Part shown: positions 17,015 to 24,946 of the stretch, one piece after another | How the letters are laid out: every line of letters begins with the position of its first letter | Numbering within the stretch: position 1 is the stretch's first letter | NCBI RefSeq assembly: GCF_016862515.1 | Contig: NZ_BONC01000011.1 | Span: 62,001-126,000 of the forward strand | Reading direction: 5' to 3' | Length of the DNA: 64,000 nucleotides | Origin: Asanoa iriomotensis | GTDB lineage: Bacteria > Actinomycetota > Actinomycetes > Mycobacteriales > Micromonosporaceae | Notes under the pieces: generated by a model | What the model was told of the DNA's origin: nothing | The model's database searches: none | What the model saw: the letters and a program-made list of their open reading frames with translations, nothing else | Position numbers and translations under genes: made by a program

Positions 17015-17856
17015 ACCGTCACCAGGTCTTTGAGCTCCTCGAAGCGGCTGGCGCCGATGCCGTCGACGTTGCGGAGGTCACCGACGGATTTAAAGCCGCC
17101 CTTGGCCGTGCGGTGGTCGAGGATCCGTTGGGCCAGGACCGGGCCGACGCCGGGCAAGGAGTCGAGCTCGGCCAGGGTGGCGGTGTTGAGGTTGACCTTG
17201 CCTCCCCCGGCCGCCGGGTCCGCGCCAGCCGCATCGGGGGCTGGCGCGCCGGGCGGTGGCGTGACGCCGACCAGCACCATTTCCCCGTCGGCGAGGTGGC
17301 GCGCGAGGTTGATGGTGGTCAGGTCCGTGCCGGGCAGGGTTCCGCCGGCCGCATCCACCGCGTCGGCCACCCTGGCACCGGCTGGTAGGCGTACCAGACC
17401 TGGTTTCCTAACCTTTCCCGCGACCGACACCATGATCTCGGCGGGACCGGTGGTCGCCTGGGCCGGGACGTCGGCCGCGGGCGGGGGCGACACGGCGGCG
17501 ACCGGTTCGACCTTCGGCCGAGCTCGGTAGGCGAAGAACGCCGCGACCAGCACCACCACGGCGGCCACCGCCGCGAGGGCCTTGATGCCACGACGACCGG
17601 GGTCGAACGGGCCGGCGCCGCCGAGTAGGCGTCGCCGCTCGGTGACTGGCTCCGGGCCGAAGCCCTCCGGGGGCAGTGGCTCGGGTGGCTGCGCCGGCTC
17701 GGCCGGCAGGAATGTGGTCGCGAACGTCGCCGGGTGGTCCAGCTCCTCGAATGGCGACCGCAGCGGACGGGTCAGCGCCGTGTAGGGGTCGCCCGGGTTC
17801 GGCTCGGCGCTCAGCCGCGCCAGGCGTTGGCGTACGAGGGTCTCGTCATCGGACAC
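17011..17856 (-). CDS. comEA: ComEA-like helix-hairpin-helix DNA-binding protein
   Basis: 281 residues: a cytosolic, acidic N-terminus, one membrane helix at about 92-108 (ALAAVAAVVVLVAAFFAY), an external SLBB domain (VSVAGKVRKPGLVRLPAGAR) and two C-terminal HhH motifs (KVNLNTATLAELDSLPGVGP, then FKSVGDLRNVDGIG) that bind DNA. It acts as DNA receptor for ComEC. The start is a GTG at 17856; TAGCGT at 17869-17864 lies 7 nt before it, indicating a leaderless transcript. Two DnaA boxes lie 50-80 bp upstream. Confidence 0.92.
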   Translation of the reverse strand: MSDDETLVRQRLARLSAEPNPGDPYTALTRPLRSPFEELDHPATFATTFLPAEPAQPPEPLPPEGFGPEPVTERRRLLGGAGPFDPGRRGIKALAAVAAVVVLVAAFFAYRARPKVEPVAAVSPPPAADVPAQATTGPAEIMVSVAGKVRKPGLVRLPAGARVADAVDAAGGTLPGTDLTTINLARHLADGEMVLVGVTPPPGAPAPDAAGADPAAGGGKVNLNTATLAELDSLPGVGPVLAQRILDHRTAKGGFKSVGDLRNVDGIGASRFEELKDLVTV

Positions 17857-17909
17857 GCCGGCGACGCTAGGCCTGACGGGTCACTCGGCGTGTGCCACCT
17901 GTCGCGGCC

Positions 17910-17935
17910 TGTGGATAACTTTCGCCTGTGGATAA
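17910..17935 (-). promoter_or_regulatory. Pair of perfect DnaA boxes between comEA and degV
   Basis: TGTGGATAA, the reverse complement of the DnaA box TTATCCACA, occurs at 17910-17918 and 17927-17935, in direct repeat with 17-bp spacing (each within CCTGTGGATAACT). Both match the E. coli-type consensus exactly, notable in a genome of this GC content. They lie upstream of comEA in a 196-bp gap. Confidence 0.7.
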
Positions 17936-18052
17936 CTCAAACGATCTTGACCAGTCGCGCTGACACTGGGTCCTCGAATGCGACGGCGACGAAGGGGGCA
18001 GCCAGATGATTTCCAGATTGGACAACCTCGGCCGGTCGACGGGGACAGACCA

Positions 18053-18895
18053 CTACGGACGACGATGTACGACGACCGATGCCAGACCGGGACCGACGTG
18101 GGCGGCGACGGCGGCACCGATCTCGGTCACGTAGCAGTCGCGGAGGCGGTCTCCGAGGCGTTCCGTGAGGGTCGATGCCAGGTGGTCGGCGCGTTCGGCG
18201 CCGTCGAGGTGGTGCACGGCCACGTCGACGGCCGTGTCGTCGGCTGCCTCCACCGCCAGGTCGACCAGTCGAGCGAGGCCGCGGCTAGCGGTGCGTACCT
18301 TGTCGCGGACGACGATGGCGCCGTCGACGACGTTGAGGATCGGCTTCACCGACAGGGCCGTGCCGAGCAGGGCCGATGCCGCGTTGATACGCCCCCCGCG
18401 GCGGAGGAACTCCAAGGTGTCGACGTAGAAGAGCGTCGAGGTGCGCTCCGCTGCCTCGACGGCGGCGCGGCTGACGGAGTCGGCATCCCCGCCCTTGGCC
18501 GCCGCGGCGCTCGCGGCCAAGGCGGGAAAGCCGAGGCCCATGCCGGTGGACTTCGCGTCGACGACCGTGACCGCCGGGCCGACCTCCGCGGCGGCCAACC
18601 TGGCGGCCTCGACCGTGCCGGAGAGGTGGGCTGACAGATGCACCGAGACCACGGCGGAGGCGCCGTGGTCGAGCAGCCGCTGGTACACGGCAGCGAACGC
18701 GGCCGGTGACGGACGGGAGGTGGTGACCGAGAAACGGCGGCCGCCGAGGGCGCGCGCCACCTGTGCGGGCGTGACGTCGACGCCCTCCGAGCCTTCGACG
18801 CCATTGATCACGACGGTCAACGGCACCACCGTCAGCGCCGCCGGCGCGGAGGGGGGCAGGTAGGCGGTGGAGTCGGTGACGACCGCTACGGACAT
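18053..18895 (-). CDS. DegV family fatty-acid-binding protein
   Basis: 280 residues. The DegV fold is recognised by VAVVTDSTAYLPP at the N-terminus, the GVDVTPAQVARAL and TTSRPSPAAFAAVYQRLLDHG segments, and HLSGTVEAARLAA. Related FakB proteins present fatty acids to the kinase FakA; in actinobacteria the partner is not clear. ATG at 18895, with TAACGT (18907-18902) 6 nt upstream and no ribosome site, so probably leaderless. It stands between comEA and the phosphatase, as in many actinobacteria. Confidence 0.9.
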   Translation of the reverse strand: MSVAVVTDSTAYLPPSAPAALTVVPLTVVINGVEGSEGVDVTPAQVARALGGRRFSVTTSRPSPAAFAAVYQRLLDHGASAVVSVHLSAHLSGTVEAARLAAAEVGPAVTVVDAKSTGMGLGFPALAASAAAAKGGDADSVSRAAVEAAERTSTLFYVDTLEFLRRGGRINAASALLGTALSVKPILNVVDGAIVVRDKVRTASRGLARLVDLAVEAADDTAVDVAVHHLDGAERADHLASTLTERLGDRLRDCYVTEIGAAVAAHVGPGLASVVVHRRP

Positions 18896-19577
18896 GCCGG
18901 CACGTTAGCCGAGATCAGCCACCGCCGCGGACGATGCCAGGAAGAAGGTCGCTCATGAGCCGATGACGAATGCGACAAAGCTCAACCACCCAGGACGGCC
19001 CGGACCACGCAAACCGAGCCACCAACGGCGTCCTTCGCCCAACCGCCGCCCGCGAAGCACGGCCACAACGCGCGGGCCGCAGGCCGCCGCGAGCACGAAG
19101 GCCAGAGCGCTGGCGCGGTTCAAGGTGCGAGCCCCGACGCGCGGCCCGACACACGAGGCGCGAGGCTCGACGCGGCGCGAGCACCGACGCGAGGCTCGAC
19201 GCACAGCGCCAGCCCGACGCGAGGCGCGGCGCGCGCCGAGGGGCCCGAGGCTCGACGCCGCGCGAGGCCCGGCGCGGGGCGCGAGGCCCTGCGCGGCGCG
19301 AGGCCCGGCGCGGGGCGCGAGGCCCGGCGCGGGGCGCGAGGCCCGGCGCGGGGCGCGAGGCCCGGCGCGGCGCGAGGCCCGGCGCGGCGCGAGGCCCGGC
19401 GCGGCGCGGCGCGTGGGGCGCGACCCGATACGCAAGCGTATCGAGGCTCGATGCGGCGTGAGGCCCGACGCCAGGGGCGGCGCGAGGCCCGACGCGAGGC
19501 GCAGCGCGCAGCGCGAGCCCGACGGGAGGCGCGGCACACAGCGCGAGCCCGACGCGCAGCGCGGGGCGCGCGGGCGG
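18896..19577. repeat. GC-rich simple-repeat region between degV and the phosphatase gene
   Basis: 682 bp without a credible gene. From about 19125 to 19575 it is built from degenerate GCGAGGC(C/T)CG(A/G)CGCG units; between 19255 and 19410 they are near-perfect 17- to 20-bp tandem copies of GCGAGGCCCGGCGCGGGGC. A perfect 16-nt palindrome GATACGC-AA-GCGTATC interrupts the array at 19427-19442. Open frames translate to Arg/Ala/Gly strings on both strands and are not genes. The part from 18896 to 19120 shows nothing identifiable. Confidence 0.75.
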
Positions 19578-20201
19578 TCAGGGTTGGGTGAGGACGCCTA
19601 CGTTGTGGGCCGTCAATTGCCAGCCCGTGCCGCCCACCCGGCGCGAGCGGTCGCGGAGCTCGGTCCAGTGGCAGTTGTAGAGCGACCCCAACGTCCGCGT
19701 CGCCTCGTTGGGCCAGCCCAACAGCGCGCCGCAACCCTGCCGGGCCGCGCCGCCGTGGGTGGTCACCACCACCGTGCCGCCCGGTGCCAGGGCTGCCGCG
19801 TCCTGCAGGGCGTCGAGCATGCGCTTGGCGAGGTCGTCCAGGCTCTCGAGGCCGCAGCCGGGCGACGGGTCACCGGCGCGCCAGCGGGCGTACTCGGTCG
19901 GGTGGCGGGTTTCGATGTCCTTGAGCAGCTCGCCCTGCCACTCGCCGAAATGGCGTTCGCGCAGGCGTGGGTCCGGCGTCACCGTCAAGCCCGTGAGGGA
20001 CGCGAGCGCCGACGCTGTGTCGTGGGCGCGCGACAGGTCGCTGCTGACCAGTGCGTCAGGATGGAGAGTCGCGAGCACGGCGGCGGCTTCGGCTGCCTGG
20101 TCGCGGCCCCGGGCGTTCAGGGGTGCGTCCGTCTGGCCCTGGACACGGCCCCCCGCGTTGTAGTCGGTGTTGCCGTGCCGCCAGACCAGCAGCCTGGTCA
20201 T
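19578..20201 (-). CDS. Histidine phosphatase superfamily protein (GpgP-like)
   Basis: 207 residues. The catalytic RHG motif is in LLVWRHGNTDYN (phospho-accepting His 9) and the second His in VVVTTHGGAARQG; LRERHFGEWQG is the usual acid/base region. Enzymes in this position next to rsfS and nadD in actinobacteria are glucosyl-3-phosphoglycerate phosphatases (methylglucose lipopolysaccharide pathway) or broad phosphoglycerate-type phosphatases; the specific activity is inferred from synteny only. ATG at 20201 overlaps the rsfS stop by 4 bp, so it is translated from the nadD-rsfS unit. Confidence 0.85.
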   Translation of the reverse strand: MTRLLVWRHGNTDYNAGGRVQGQTDAPLNARGRDQAAEAAAVLATLHPDALVSSDLSRAHDTASALASLTGLTVTPDPRLRERHFGEWQGELLKDIETRHPTEYARWRAGDPSPGCGLESLDDLAKRMLDALQDAAALAPGGTVVVTTHGGAARQGCGALLGWPNEATRTLGSLYNCHWTELRDRSRRVGGTGWQLTAHNVGVLTQP

Positions 20202-20635
20202 TCGGCCGGGCTCGCCTCACTGCCGGAAGCCGAGGCGGCAGACGCGGGGGCGGGAGCCGCCGGCACCAGGTCGCGGTCGACGAACGGGATCGTCGGGCAG
20301 TCCTTCCACAGCCGGTCCAGCGCGTAGAACTCGCGCTCCTCCGTGTGTTGGACGTGCACCACCAGGTCGACGTAGTCGAGCAGCACCCACCGGCCCGCCC
20401 GCTCGCCTTCGCGGCGCACCGGCTTGGCCTTCTCCGGCAGGTTGATCAGGCGCTCCTCGATCGCGTCGACGATGGCGGTGACCTGCCGCTCGTTGGGCGC
20501 GGACGCGATCAGGAAGGCATCTGTGATCACCAACTGGTCGGCGACGTCGATGATGACGATGTCTTGCGCCTTCTTGTCGGCTGCGGCCTGCGCGGCGGCG
20601 AGCGCCAGCTCGCGCGTGCGGTCGGAAGCGGTCAC
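20198..20635 (-). CDS. rsfS: Ribosome silencing factor RsfS
   Basis: 145 residues. RsfS binds L14 and blocks subunit joining when nutrients are short. Family segments are DKKAQDIVIIDVADQLVITDAFLIASA, RWVLLDYVDLVVHVQ and REFYALDRLWKD; the Ala/Ser-rich tail after VPAAPAP is an actinobacterial extension. The start is GTG at 20635, with GAGGAG 5 nt upstream (20640-20646 region). The stop overlaps the phosphatase start. nadD precedes it with about 80 bp between. Confidence 0.94.
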   Translation of the reverse strand: MTASDRTRELALAAAQAAADKKAQDIVIIDVADQLVITDAFLIASAPNERQVTAIVDAIEERLINLPEKAKPVRREGERAGRWVLLDYVDLVVHVQHTEEREFYALDRLWKDCPTIPFVDRDLVPAAPAPASAASASGSEASPAE

Positions 20636-20713
20636 CGTGCTCCTCTGGTTGACGGCATTACCCTCCAAGCCTCTCACATGCCGCGACACAACCGCTGACC
20701 AGCGGACGCGAGT

Positions 20714-21322
20714 TCACGCACGGTACAGGTGACGTTTCGCGATGTACTGGACGACGCCGTCGGGCACGAGATACCAGACCGGCTTGCCGGCGGCGACCCG
20801 GGTGCGGCAGTCCGTCGAGGAGATGGCCATCGCCGGGACCTGGATCATCGAGACCGCGTCCGCCGGCAGGTGTTCGTCGCTCAGGTGGAAACCCGGGCGG
20901 GTGACCGCGACGAAATGCGCCAATTCGAACATCTGGTCGGTGTCTTTCCACGACAGGATCCGCGCCAGCGCGTCCGCCCCGGTGATGAAGAACAGCTGCG
21001 TCTTGGGGCCGTACATGGCACGGATGTCACGCAGGGTGTCGACGGTGTAGGTGGGGCCCTCGCGGTCGATGTCGACCCGGCTCACGTGGAACCGCGGGTT
21101 CGACGCCGTCGCGATCACCGTCATCAGGTAGCGGTCCTCCGCCGGGGAGACCTCGCGAGCGTCCTTCTGCCACGGCTGCCCCGTCGGCACGAACACGACC
21201 TCGTCGAGCGCGTAGTTGTCCGCGACCTCGCTCGCCGCGACGAGGTGGCCGTGGTGGATCGGGTCGAACGTGCCGCCCATGATCCCCACCCGGCGCACGC
21301 CGAGATCGTCGTCACCGCTCAT
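20714..21322 (-). CDS. nadD: Nicotinate-nucleotide adenylyltransferase
   Basis: 202 residues. NadD joins nicotinate mononucleotide and ATP to give deamido-NAD. The nucleotidyltransferase signature [15 protein letters not shown] and the C-terminal [23 protein letters not shown], a variant of the ISSTxIR motif with Cys for Ile, are clear. GTG (21325) and ATG (21322) starts adjoin; TACGAT at 21334-21329 lies 6 nt before the ATG, favouring it and a leaderless mRNA. Followed by rsfS and the phosphatase on the same strand. Confidence 0.95.
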   Translation of the reverse strand: MSGDDDLGVRRVGIMGGTFDPIHHGHLVAASEVADNYALDEVVFVPTGQPWQKDAREVSPAEDRYLMTVIATASNPRFHVSRVDIDREGPTYTVDTLRDIRAMYGPKTQLFFITGADALARILSWKDTDQMFELAHFVAVTRPGFHLSDEHLPADAVSMIQVPAMAISSTDCRTRVAAGKPVWYLVPDGVVQYIAKRHLYRA

Positions 21323-21340
21323 CACCGGATCGTAAGCCTG

Positions 21341-23815
21341 TCACCTCGCCCGGGCAGCCAGTGCGAGACGAAGGTCATCATCGTTGTCGATCACAACCCG
21401 GCGCAGGACGGGCGGCAGGTCGCCCGACGCGAGCATCGAAGCCGCCAGCTCCCGGGTGCGCGGCGCGACGTGGTAGCGGGGAAACGCCAGGTCAGCGAGG
21501 CGTTCCGCGGCAAACGGGGTGCGCCGCCGCGCCGCAGCCGGCATCTCCAGGAAGAAGCGCTCGACGTACGGGGCCGTCAGCTCGATCTGCTCCGGCTGGA
21601 ACAGCGCCCGCCCCTTCGCCTCAAGGAGCCGGTTGGACAGCGAGTCATCGTTGATCACCGCCGCCCACGCGGCCGCCTTGGCCGCCGGGTCGGGCCGCGC
21701 CGCGTCGGCCCGGGCAGCCCACTCGGCACCCGCCGCGCTGCGGTCCGCCGCCAACTCGGCCGCGATCCGGTCGCCGTCGATCGCCCCGAGCACGGCCAGC
21801 CGGTGCACGACCCGCCACCGCAGCTCCTCGTCGACCTCGATGCCGACCGGCACGCCCTCGCCGGACAGCCAGCCGAGCAGCCGCGCCGTGTCGACGCTGG
21901 CATCGACCAGCGCCCGCATCGCGGCCAACCGGTGGGAGGCACCGGCGGGCGCTTCGACCAAGCGATCGCAGACCAAGGCCACCTGCGCCAGCGCGGCCAA
22001 CCGGGCAGCCGGCTCGAGATAACGGTCGATCAGCCCGCGGGCCTGGACCAGCGCATCCGCGACGACGATCACCTCGGTCTCCGCCGGCAGGGCGGCGACC
22101 AGCAGGGAGACCAGGTCCGCGACGGGGCGCTCCGCGTCGCGTACCGCATCGATCATGGAAGTCCAGACCACGGCCCGGCTCAGCGGGTCGCGCAACGTCG
22201 GCAGCACGGTGGGCACGGCCGCGGCGGAGGTCGCGTCGAGCCGGACCTTGGCGAAGGTCAGGTCGCCGTCGTTGAGCAGCAGCAGGTCGGCCGCCGGCTC
22301 GTCGCGCAGCGCGGGCACCTCGGTCCGCGCGCCGTCGACGTCGACCTCGACCCGCCGCCGCAACACCGCTTCACCGGAAGCGCCGCGGTCGTAAAGGCCG
22401 AAGGCGACCCGGTGCGGCCGCAGCACCGAGCCCGACTGGAGCACCGCGACCCCGTCAGCGCTGTCGACCCGCAGCGTGTTGACGCCGGCCTCGCGCAGCC
22501 ACAGCGCCGCCCACGCCGACAGGTCGCGCCCGCTCGCCGCGGACAGCGCGCCCAGCAGGTCGGCGAGCGTCGCGTTGCCGAACGCGTGCGCCTGGAAATG
22601 CGCCCGGATGCCGGCCAGGAACGCCTCGTCGCCCACCCACGCCACGAGCTGACGCAGGGCGGAGGCCCCCTTCGCGTACGAGATGCCATCGAAGTTGACC
22701 AGCGCGTCAGCGGAGTCCGGCACGCTCGTCGGCGCGACGGGATGGGTGGACGGCCGCTGGTCGGTCTCGTAGCCCCAAGCCTTGCGCCGCATGCCGAACG
22801 TGGTCCACGCGTTGCGGAAGCGGGTCGCCTCGGCCGTCACCCGCGTGCCCATGAACTCCGCGAACGACTCGTTGAGCCACAGGTCGTCCCACCACCGCAT
22901 GGTGACCAGGTCGCCGAACCACATGTGGGCCATCTCGTGTGCGATCGTCGTGGCGCGCAACTCGCGCTCGGAGTCGGTGACCGCCGACCGGTAGACGTAG
23001 TCGTCGCGGATCACCACGAGGCCCGGATTTTCCATCGCGCCCGCGTTGAACTCGGGCACGAACGCCTGATCGTATTTGCCGAACGGGTAGCGGAAGCCGA
23101 ACAGCTCGTGGAACTTGTCGAGGCACTGCCGGGTGATCTCGAAGATCTCGTCGGCGTCCTTGTCGAGGTGCTCCGCCACCGAGGCCTTGCAGTAGATGGC
23201 CATCGGGATGCCGTCGTGAGTGGACTCGACCACGTGGTAGGGCCCGGCGATCACCGTGACGAAGTAGGTCGCCAGCGGCTTGGTCGCCGCGAACTCCCAG
23301 GTGGTCGTCGCGCCCGCGGGCACCGCCGAGGCGACCGCGGCGTTGGCGGCGACCCGCCACCCGGTCGGCGCGGTGACCCGCATGTGCACGGGCGCCTTCA
23401 GGTCGGGCTGGTCGAAGCAGGCGAAGATGCGCTGCGCCTCGTCGAGGAAGGACGTCGCGTGCAGGTAGACGCCGCCGTCGGCCGGGTCGACGAACCGGTG
23501 CAGTCCCTCGGACGTGTTGGAGTAGGCCATGTCGGCCTCGACCGTGAGCACGTTGTCGGCGCGCAGGCCGGCGAGCGTCAGCCGGTTGCCGTCGAGGGCG
23601 GCGGGGTCGAGCGCGGCGCCGTTGAGCGCGACCGCGTGGAGGCGGACCGGCTTGAGCTCGACGAACGTGGCGGAGCCGGGGCTGGCAGCGCGGAACCGGA
23701 CGGTCGTGGTCGACCGGAAGTGGTCGTCCGTCGTGACGTCGAGATCGATCGTGTAGGACTCGACGGTGATCGCGGCGGCCCGGTCGACCGCCTCCTGTTG
23801 GGTCAGGCTGCGCAT
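21341..23815 (-). CDS. pepN: Aminopeptidase N (M1 family)
   Basis: 824 residues, usual length for actinobacterial PepN, a cytosolic zinc exopeptidase for N-terminal residues. The substrate-binding GAMEN motif (FNAGAMENPGLVV) and zinc site HEMAHMWFGDLVTMRWWDD with the third ligand Glu in LWLNESFAEF are intact. A long frame continues upstream to 24760 but crosses two other genes; the ATG at 23815 begins the usual MRSLTQQEAVDRAA N-terminus. Stop is 18 bp from the nadD start. It interrupts the nadD-obgE neighbourhood seen in related genomes. Confidence 0.95.
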   Translation of the reverse strand: MRSLTQQEAVDRAAAITVESYTIDLDVTTDDHFRSTTTVRFRAASPGSATFVELKPVRLHAVALNGAALDPAALDGNRLTLAGLRADNVLTVEADMAYSNTSEGLHRFVDPADGGVYLHATSFLDEAQRIFACFDQPDLKAPVHMRVTAPTGWRVAANAAVASAVPAGATTTWEFAATKPLATYFVTVIAGPYHVVESTHDGIPMAIYCKASVAEHLDKDADEIFEITRQCLDKFHELFGFRYPFGKYDQAFVPEFNAGAMENPGLVVIRDDYVYRSAVTDSERELRATTIAHEMAHMWFGDLVTMRWWDDLWLNESFAEFMGTRVTAEATRFRNAWTTFGMRRKAWGYETDQRPSTHPVAPTSVPDSADALVNFDGISYAKGASALRQLVAWVGDEAFLAGIRAHFQAHAFGNATLADLLGALSAASGRDLSAWAALWLREAGVNTLRVDSADGVAVLQSGSVLRPHRVAFGLYDRGASGEAVLRRRVEVDVDGARTEVPALRDEPAADLLLLNDGDLTFAKVRLDATSAAAVPTVLPTLRDPLSRAVVWTSMIDAVRDAERPVADLVSLLVAALPAETEVIVVADALVQARGLIDRYLEPAARLAALAQVALVCDRLVEAPAGASHRLAAMRALVDASVDTARLLGWLSGEGVPVGIEVDEELRWRVVHRLAVLGAIDGDRIAAELAADRSAAGAEWAARADAARPDPAAKAAAWAAVINDDSLSNRLLEAKGRALFQPEQIELTAPYVERFFLEMPAAARRRTPFAAERLADLAFPRYHVAPRTRELAASMLASGDLPPVLRRVVIDNDDDLRLALAARAR

Positions 23816-23917
23816 CCGCCTATCGTGCACGAACTCGTTCGGGCACGGCGACCCGAGGCCGATGCGGTATAGCCTGACTGTCCGCCCCCGCGGCCAGGAC
23901 ATCCGAGGAGCAGCGCG

Positions 23918-24139
23918 ATGGCACACCATCCCAAGGGAGACTTCGACCTGACGCGGGCCGAATGGCAACGGGTCGGCGACGCGGCGACGGAGCAGGGCGC
24001 GGTCGAGGTCGCGTTCGTCGACGACCTGATCGGCCTGCGCAACTCCGCCGAACCGCAGGGCCCGGTGCTGGTCTTCACGCAGGCCGAGTGGGACGCGTTC
24101 GTGGCCGGCGCCCGCGACGGCGAGTTCGACCTGGCCTGA
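23918..24139 (+). CDS. DUF397 domain protein
   Basis: 73 residues, acidic. The DUF397 pattern is seen in VEVAFVDDLIGLRNSAEPQGPVLVFTQAEWDAFVAGARDGEFDL, where the RNSxxPxGPxLxFxxxEWxAFxxGxxxGEF core is diagnostic. DUF397 proteins are small actinobacterial partners of XRE regulators and can act as antitoxin-like or developmental factors; no XRE gene is adjacent here. ATG at 23918 with GAGGAG about 7 nt upstream. Divergent from pepN across about 100 bp. Confidence 0.85.
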   Translation: MAHHPKGDFDLTRAEWQRVGDAATEQGAVEVAFVDDLIGLRNSAEPQGPVLVFTQAEWDAFVAGARDGEFDLA

Positions 24140-24144
24140 GCCGG

Positions 24145-24666
24145 TCATGCCGCGGCCAGCAGATCGCGGATGAGCTGCATGTGCCGGATCCGTGGCACCA
24201 GCGCGCGCAACTGCAACGCCAGGTTGGTGGCCGCCAGGATCGGCTCGTCGTCGGGCAGGTCGTAGCCCATCCGCTCGCGCAGCCAGGGTGACACCTGCGC
24301 CCAGCTGTAGTAGCTGGTGTCGCGGTCGGGCTCGAGCGGTGCCGGGAAACCGCCCGGCCCGCGCCGGCCGACCGCCCACAGTCGGACGATCTCGCGCGAC
24401 CGGCCGATCCGCGCGGCGATCTCGGCCAGGGTCAGCCAGTCGCGGTCGGCCACGCGTACGACATGCAGATCGGTCCTGGTCTCGACCTGGTCGATCGCGG
24501 TCGCGATGCCGTCGGCCAGCGCGGACGCCGGACGGTCGAACCCCAGCCGGTGCGTGCCGTCGACGCCGGTCGACAGCCGCGGCGGCGCGGGCAGACCGGC
24601 CAGCCGGCGACGCTCGATGAGACCGGGTGCCCGGTCGACGACCAGTAGGAAGTGTTGGACCCGCAT
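24145..24666 (-). CDS. Hypothetical protein with C-terminal helix-turn-helix
   Basis: 173 residues. The segment WLTLAEIAARIGRSREIVRLWAVG followed by RRGPGGFPAPLEP is an AlpA/excisionase-like helix-turn-helix with a short wing; the last third (SPWLRERMGYDLPDDEPILAATNLALQLRALV) is helical. The N-terminal half (QHFLLVVDRAPGLIE...) resembles a small alpha-beta domain of unknown role. ATG at 24666, with GGGGAGG about 5 nt upstream; the frame continues to 24780 but lacks support. Possibly a DNA-binding regulator. It is convergent with DUF397 and divergent from the trpS leader. Confidence 0.65.
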   Translation of the reverse strand: MRVQHFLLVVDRAPGLIERRRLAGLPAPPRLSTGVDGTHRLGFDRPASALADGIATAIDQVETRTDLHVVRVADRDWLTLAEIAARIGRSREIVRLWAVGRRGPGGFPAPLEPDRDTSYYSWAQVSPWLRERMGYDLPDDEPILAATNLALQLRALVPRIRHMQLIRDLLAAA

Positions 24667-24789
24667 CGCCGCCTCCCCCGCCGGGCGCCCCGCGCACCCG
24701 CTCGCGACTTGAGTTTGGCCGCCGGCCGGCTCCCCGGGAGGGGCCAGCGGAGGGGGCCATCGACGGCGCGCGCGACGCACACCGACTGC

Positions 24790-24802
24790 TAGAGTCAGCC
24801 GG
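24790..24802 (+). promoter_or_regulatory. -10 box of the trpS attenuator transcript
   Basis: TAGAGT (24790-24795) lies 7 nt before the leader-peptide ATG at 24803, so transcription probably starts at or next to the ATG and the leader peptide is read from a leaderless mRNA. No good -35 box is visible. Confidence 0.45.
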
Positions 24803-24841
24803 ATGCGGACGCTGAGTTTCCTCGGCTGGTGGTCGCCCTAA
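24803..24841 (+). CDS. trp leader peptide of the trpS attenuator
   Basis: A 12-codon frame reading MRTLSFLGWWSP, then TAA. The two adjacent Trp codons (24827-24832) lie just before and inside the first arm of the attenuator, where a ribosome starved for charged tRNA-Trp would stall. The peptide is presumably only a sensor and degraded. Ribosome-mediated attenuation with such a peptide is established for trp operons and for the auxiliary TrpRS of Streptomyces coelicolor. Confidence 0.8.
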   Translation: MRTLSFLGWWSP

Positions 24842-24900
24842 GGGCGGCCCCGCATCCGCGTGCCCACGTCAACGGCCGCCCGACTCCGGGTGGCCGTTTT
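24831..24900 (+). promoter_or_regulatory. Ribosome-mediated tryptophan attenuator upstream of trpS
   Basis: Four segments can be read. Segment 1 GGTCGCCC (24831-24838, overlapping the second Trp codon) pairs with segment 2 GGGCGGCC (24842-24849). Segment 2 also pairs perfectly with segment 3 GGCCGCCC (24874-24881), the antiterminator. Segments 3 and 4 form the terminator: AACGGCC-g-CCCG (24871-24882), loop ACTC, CGGG-t-GGCCGTT (24887-24898), ending in TTTT. Stalling at the Trp codons would mask segment 1, let 2 pair with 3 and allow readthrough into trpS, 46 bp further on. Confidence 0.8.
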
Positions 24901-24946
24901 CGCGACCCCCGGCTCGCGCGGCTCCTCTCGTCCCACGGAGGCAGCC

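Noticed and set aside
18963-20327. Arg/Ala-rich open frames on both strands in the GC-rich array
   Set aside because: They only translate the tandem DNA repeat, in several frames at once, and have no ribosome site.
20729-23872. Very long open frame on the plus strand across nadD and pepN
   Set aside because: It is antisense to two clear genes, is Arg/Gly/His-rich, lacks domains and a ribosome site; long antisense frames are common at this GC content.
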